Origin: Mobiluncus porci
Lineage (GTDB): Bacteria > Actinomycetota > Actinomycetes > Actinomycetales > Actinomycetaceae
NCBI RefSeq assembly: GCF_009695935.1
Contig: NZ_VUMY01000004.1
Coordinates: 62,001 to 126,000, forward strand
DNA: 64,000 nucleotides
Reading direction: 5' to 3'
Position 1 is the stretch's first letter. The number at the start of each line of letters is the position of its first letter. The notes under the pieces are model-generated. The model did not search any database. It was not told where the DNA came from and saw nothing but the letters and a program-made list of their open reading frames with translations. A program made the translations under genes and the position numbers. This document shows positions 61,862-64,000 of this stretch, piece by piece.

Positions 61862-64000
61862 TTAGAGGTGGGGAATGTGCAGGTGCACGCCGTTGAAATC
61901 GGAAGACGCCGAGGTCACGGGGACTTCGCGCCCATCGGGGAGTCGCACCAAAACCGCATCATCCGAACCCAAGGGCCGCGACGTCGTCACGGTGACGAGG
62001 TAGGCGGTCGTAATGGATTTCCGCGGCTGTTCGGCCTCGAGTTTCGCAATAGACTCGGCCTTCTGAGTCCGCGGGTGCAGCCGTTCCTCCAAAGAACCGT
62101 AGGCGGAAGTGAAAGTGTCCAGGTTGGAGCGGTACCCCGCCAGGAAATGCGGGACAAACCGCCCTTCCGCGGTGACTTCGCCAAGGGGTTGTTCGCCCTG
62201 GAGCAGCGGACGCGGGTTGGTGGCCTCGCTCTTTTCCGTAGCGTCCGCGTCTGGTTCCGCGGCCGGTTCCGAGCCCAATCCGGAGCCTGAACCCGCGCCC
62301 GATCCCGCCGTGACGTCAGCTTCCAACTTCTCGGGCGTCTCCTCCGCGGTGGCTTGGTCCGTCGCTAAAACGGCTTCAGCAGCGGCTTCGCTGGTGGTTT
62401 CGGGGGACTCAGCAAGAGCCTCCTCGGCTTGCAGCGCGCTCGCTTGAGCCGCGGCAGCCTCGTGGTCAATCGGCACTTCCGTAAAGACCGGCCCTTGGGG
62501 AATGGGTGTGCTCGGAGAAACAAAACCGAGCCCCTCCGTCGCTGAATCTGGCGCGGGAGCTTGGCGGTTATGGTTCGGTTTCGCGACACTATCGGCCTGG
62601 TTGGCAGCAGCAACAGAGTTCTTGAGACTGGCTTCTCGCGTCTGCGGAGCCTGTCCGACCTGGTCCAACGCCGTGAAAGCCGCAGAGCTGGGCGGCCACG
62701 GCGATTCGCCGGGTTCCTCCGGAGTCGCGGGGCTGGCTTCCGTCGGTACCGGCGAGAATTCCGCCGCAGCGCCCTCGCGGGCAGCCTGTTGTTGCGCCGA
62801 TAAATCGATTCCTACCCCCGGAGTCGGCAGCGGCGGCGTCACGACGTCGGTCAACGGCGTGGCCGCGGCATAACTCGGGTCGTTTTCTCCCCACGGTGCG
62901 GCGAATTTGCCGGTCGCGGTCGCGTCATGGGCGGGTTCAGCAAGGGCGGGCTCAGCAAGGGCGGAACCTCCAAATTCGGCGCGGTCCGTAACTCTGGTCG
63001 GCTCAGGAGTCTCGGGAGAATCGGGCGCCGGATAAGTTCCAGAAGCCCCGGGCGTCGCGTAAATTCCAGAAGTCTCAGCTTCCTCCGGTATCTCGGCGGT
63101 TTCGGGCGACTCTAGCCTCTCGTCCGCGGGCGCCTCTAGCCCCCCGTCCGTGAGCCCCTCGCTCGCCGGGGCTTCCTCGCTCTTGGAATCCCCGATCCCG
63201 GAATCCCCGAGAGTCGGGCGCGGCGGTTCTCCCGCAACGCTCGTCCCCTCAGCGCGATTCTCGGTCTCAAGCTCGGTCTGACCCCAAGTCTCTGCGTCCG
63301 CGGAGGTCTCCTCGCCGTAGTAATTTCCGTCCGGGTACTCGGGGCTCGGGTATCCAGGATAGGCCTCGGCATATCCTGGGAAACCTGGGGCCGTCTGGGG
63401 GGCGGGCGGGGCGCTGGGCTGGGGGTAGCCGTAAGCCCAATTGGGGTCGTAGTTCTGTTGTCCCGCATTGTAGGCGGGCTGTCCCTGGTCATAGCCCTGG
63501 TAAGGATAGCCTTCGTAGGGCTGGTTCGCGGGGGGATAGGCTGTGTTGTCTGGCGCCGCGTTGGGGAATCCGGAGTCAGCAAATGCCATCCGGGAAGCTT
63601 CTTCCGCTTCGCTTGCCCCCTGTCTTTCGGGGGAGTTATCCGGCTCGGCGAATTGCTGGAGGGGAGCATATCCCTCGAGATCGCCGGAATCCCTCTCCGG
63701 TGCTGGCTCGAACCCAGTCTCAGAATCCTCCCAGTCGGAGGGTTCGGAAGACGCGGTGTCAGCCTCATGGCCGCCAGCTTCAGAACCGCGGGAAAAAACA
63801 GGAGCCAACTCGGGATCCTCGTCTGCGAGGTCATCCTCATTTGCCGACGAAACCGAGTTATATTCGGAGAAACTATCCTCTTCCGGCTCTTCCACCTCGG
63901 AATCGAAGGCAGCGTCTTCAAATTCCGCCTCGTCCTCGGGTTCCAAATCCAGTGAGGCATAGTCGAAGATCGAGTCCTCATCCTCCGCGGAAGTCTCGGC
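61862..64000 (-). CDS. Very acidic, Pro/Glu-rich protein, 5' end outside window
   Basis: The frame is open to the window end, so only the last 712 or so codons are seen. The visible N-terminal part is Glu/Asp/Ser-rich. A Tyr/Gln/Pro-rich stretch (YPYQGYDQGQPAYNAG) and a long Glu/Ala/Thr/Pro region with several family A motifs follow. A compact C-terminal domain of about 120 residues contains SRPLGSDDAVLVRLPDGREVPV and ends GVHLHIPHL. No membrane segment is visible. The C-terminal domain may be folded while the rest is disordered. I do not recognise it. It precedes the beta-lactamase-like gene in a likely operon. Confidence 0.6.
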   Translation of the reverse strand, partial: AETSAEDEDSIFDYASLDLEPEDEAEFEDAAFDSEVEEPEEDSFSEYNSVSSANEDDLADEDPELAPVFSRGSEAGGHEADTASSEPSDWEDSETGFEPAPERDSGDLEGYAPLQQFAEPDNSPERQGASEAEEASRMAFADSGFPNAAPDNTAYPPANQPYEGYPYQGYDQGQPAYNAGQQNYDPNWAYGYPQPSAPPAPQTAPGFPGYAEAYPGYPSPEYPDGNYYGEETSADAETWGQTELETENRAEGTSVAGEPPRPTLGDSGIGDSKSEEAPASEGLTDGGLEAPADERLESPETAEIPEEAETSGIYATPGASGTYPAPDSPETPEPTRVTDRAEFGGSALAEPALAEPAHDATATGKFAAPWGENDPSYAAATPLTDVVTPPLPTPGVGIDLSAQQQAAREGAAAEFSPVPTEASPATPEEPGESPWPPSSAAFTALDQVGQAPQTREASLKNSVAAANQADSVAKPNHNRQAPAPDSATEGLGFVSPSTPIPQGPVFTEVPIDHEAAAAQASALQAEEALAESPETTSEAAAEAVLATDQATAEETPEKLEADVTAGSGAGSGSGLGSEPAAEPDADATEKSEATNPRPLLQGEQPLGEVTAEGRFVPHFLAGYRSNLDTFTSAYGSLEERLHPRTQKAESIAKLEAEQPRKSITTAYLVTVTTSRPLGSDDAVLVRLPDGREVPVTSASSDFNGVHLHIPHL
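62933..62966 (+). repeat. Two family A motifs in the acidic-protein gene
   Basis: GGGTTCAGCAAGGGCGG and GCTCAGCAAGGGCGGAAC lie on the plus strand, opposite the coding strand. Related single copies are at 62404 and 63571. On the minus strand they encode ALAEPALAEPA. Confidence 0.8.

Overview
The window looks like chromosome of a high-GC Gram-positive bacterium of the Actinomycetaceae, most like Mobiluncus or a close relative. The evidence is the GlgE/GlgB/GlgP glucan set, the tRNA-Trp-secE-nusG block, the hrcA-dnaJ-rsmE-phoH-ybeY-corC-era block, comEA/comEC/holA near rpsT-lepA-hemW, and two large secreted proteins with cell-wall-binding repeats of type 2 (CWB2). The genus is inferred from gene content only.

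Layout: 0-3 kb holds the end of an unknown gene, a thioredoxin/TPR protein and a TetR regulator. 3.5-12.7 kb is glucan metabolism: glgP (minus), a VIT-family transporter, then glgE and glgB. 13-19.2 kb is accessory: a CWB2 surface protein, a DUF4143 ATPase, a lone tyrosine integrase, a secreted PKD-domain protein and a small membrane protein. 19.4-23.8 kb has an aminotransferase, a membrane-anchored unknown, tRNA-Trp-secE-nusG, tRNA-Lys and a HIT protein. 23.9-32.2 kb has holA, comEC, comEA, a membrane protein and a HerA-like ATPase. 32.3-42 kb has leuS, a low-GC pair of unknown genes, rpsT, lepA, trmB and hemW. 42-43.4 kb carries two convergent toxin-antitoxin pairs. 43.7-47.5 kb is a 1271-residue CWB2 protein with a protease-like domain that has lost its catalytic triad. 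47.9-49.9 kb is a membrane pair resembling TRAP permeases. 50.2-58.4 kb is the heat-shock/ribosome-maturation block, led by a CIRCE operator. 58.5-64 kb has ilvD, a class-A beta-lactamase-like protein and a very acidic protein cut by the window end.

The most unusual feature is the load of short dispersed sequences. Several families can be told apart by eye: (A) a roughly 14-base motif, GGATTCARCAARGG, in either orientation and mostly inside coding sequence; (B) hairpins of about 70 bp built on GGGTCNGACC and GCCGGCTACGC; (C) palindromes built on GGACACTAACTTGA; (D) hairpins with a constant GGCCCGTCCCC loop and changing arms; (E) an element of about 135 bp with 17-18 bp terminal inverted repeats, present twice; plus single MITE-like inverted repeats and hairpin cassettes. 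Families A and B and some hairpins lie in frame inside conserved housekeeping genes (glgE, holA, trmB, hemW, rsmE, phoH, era). Those proteins are longer than usual, with the extra residues in N-terminal tails or likely surface loops. This in-frame spread is the best candidate for something undescribed here.
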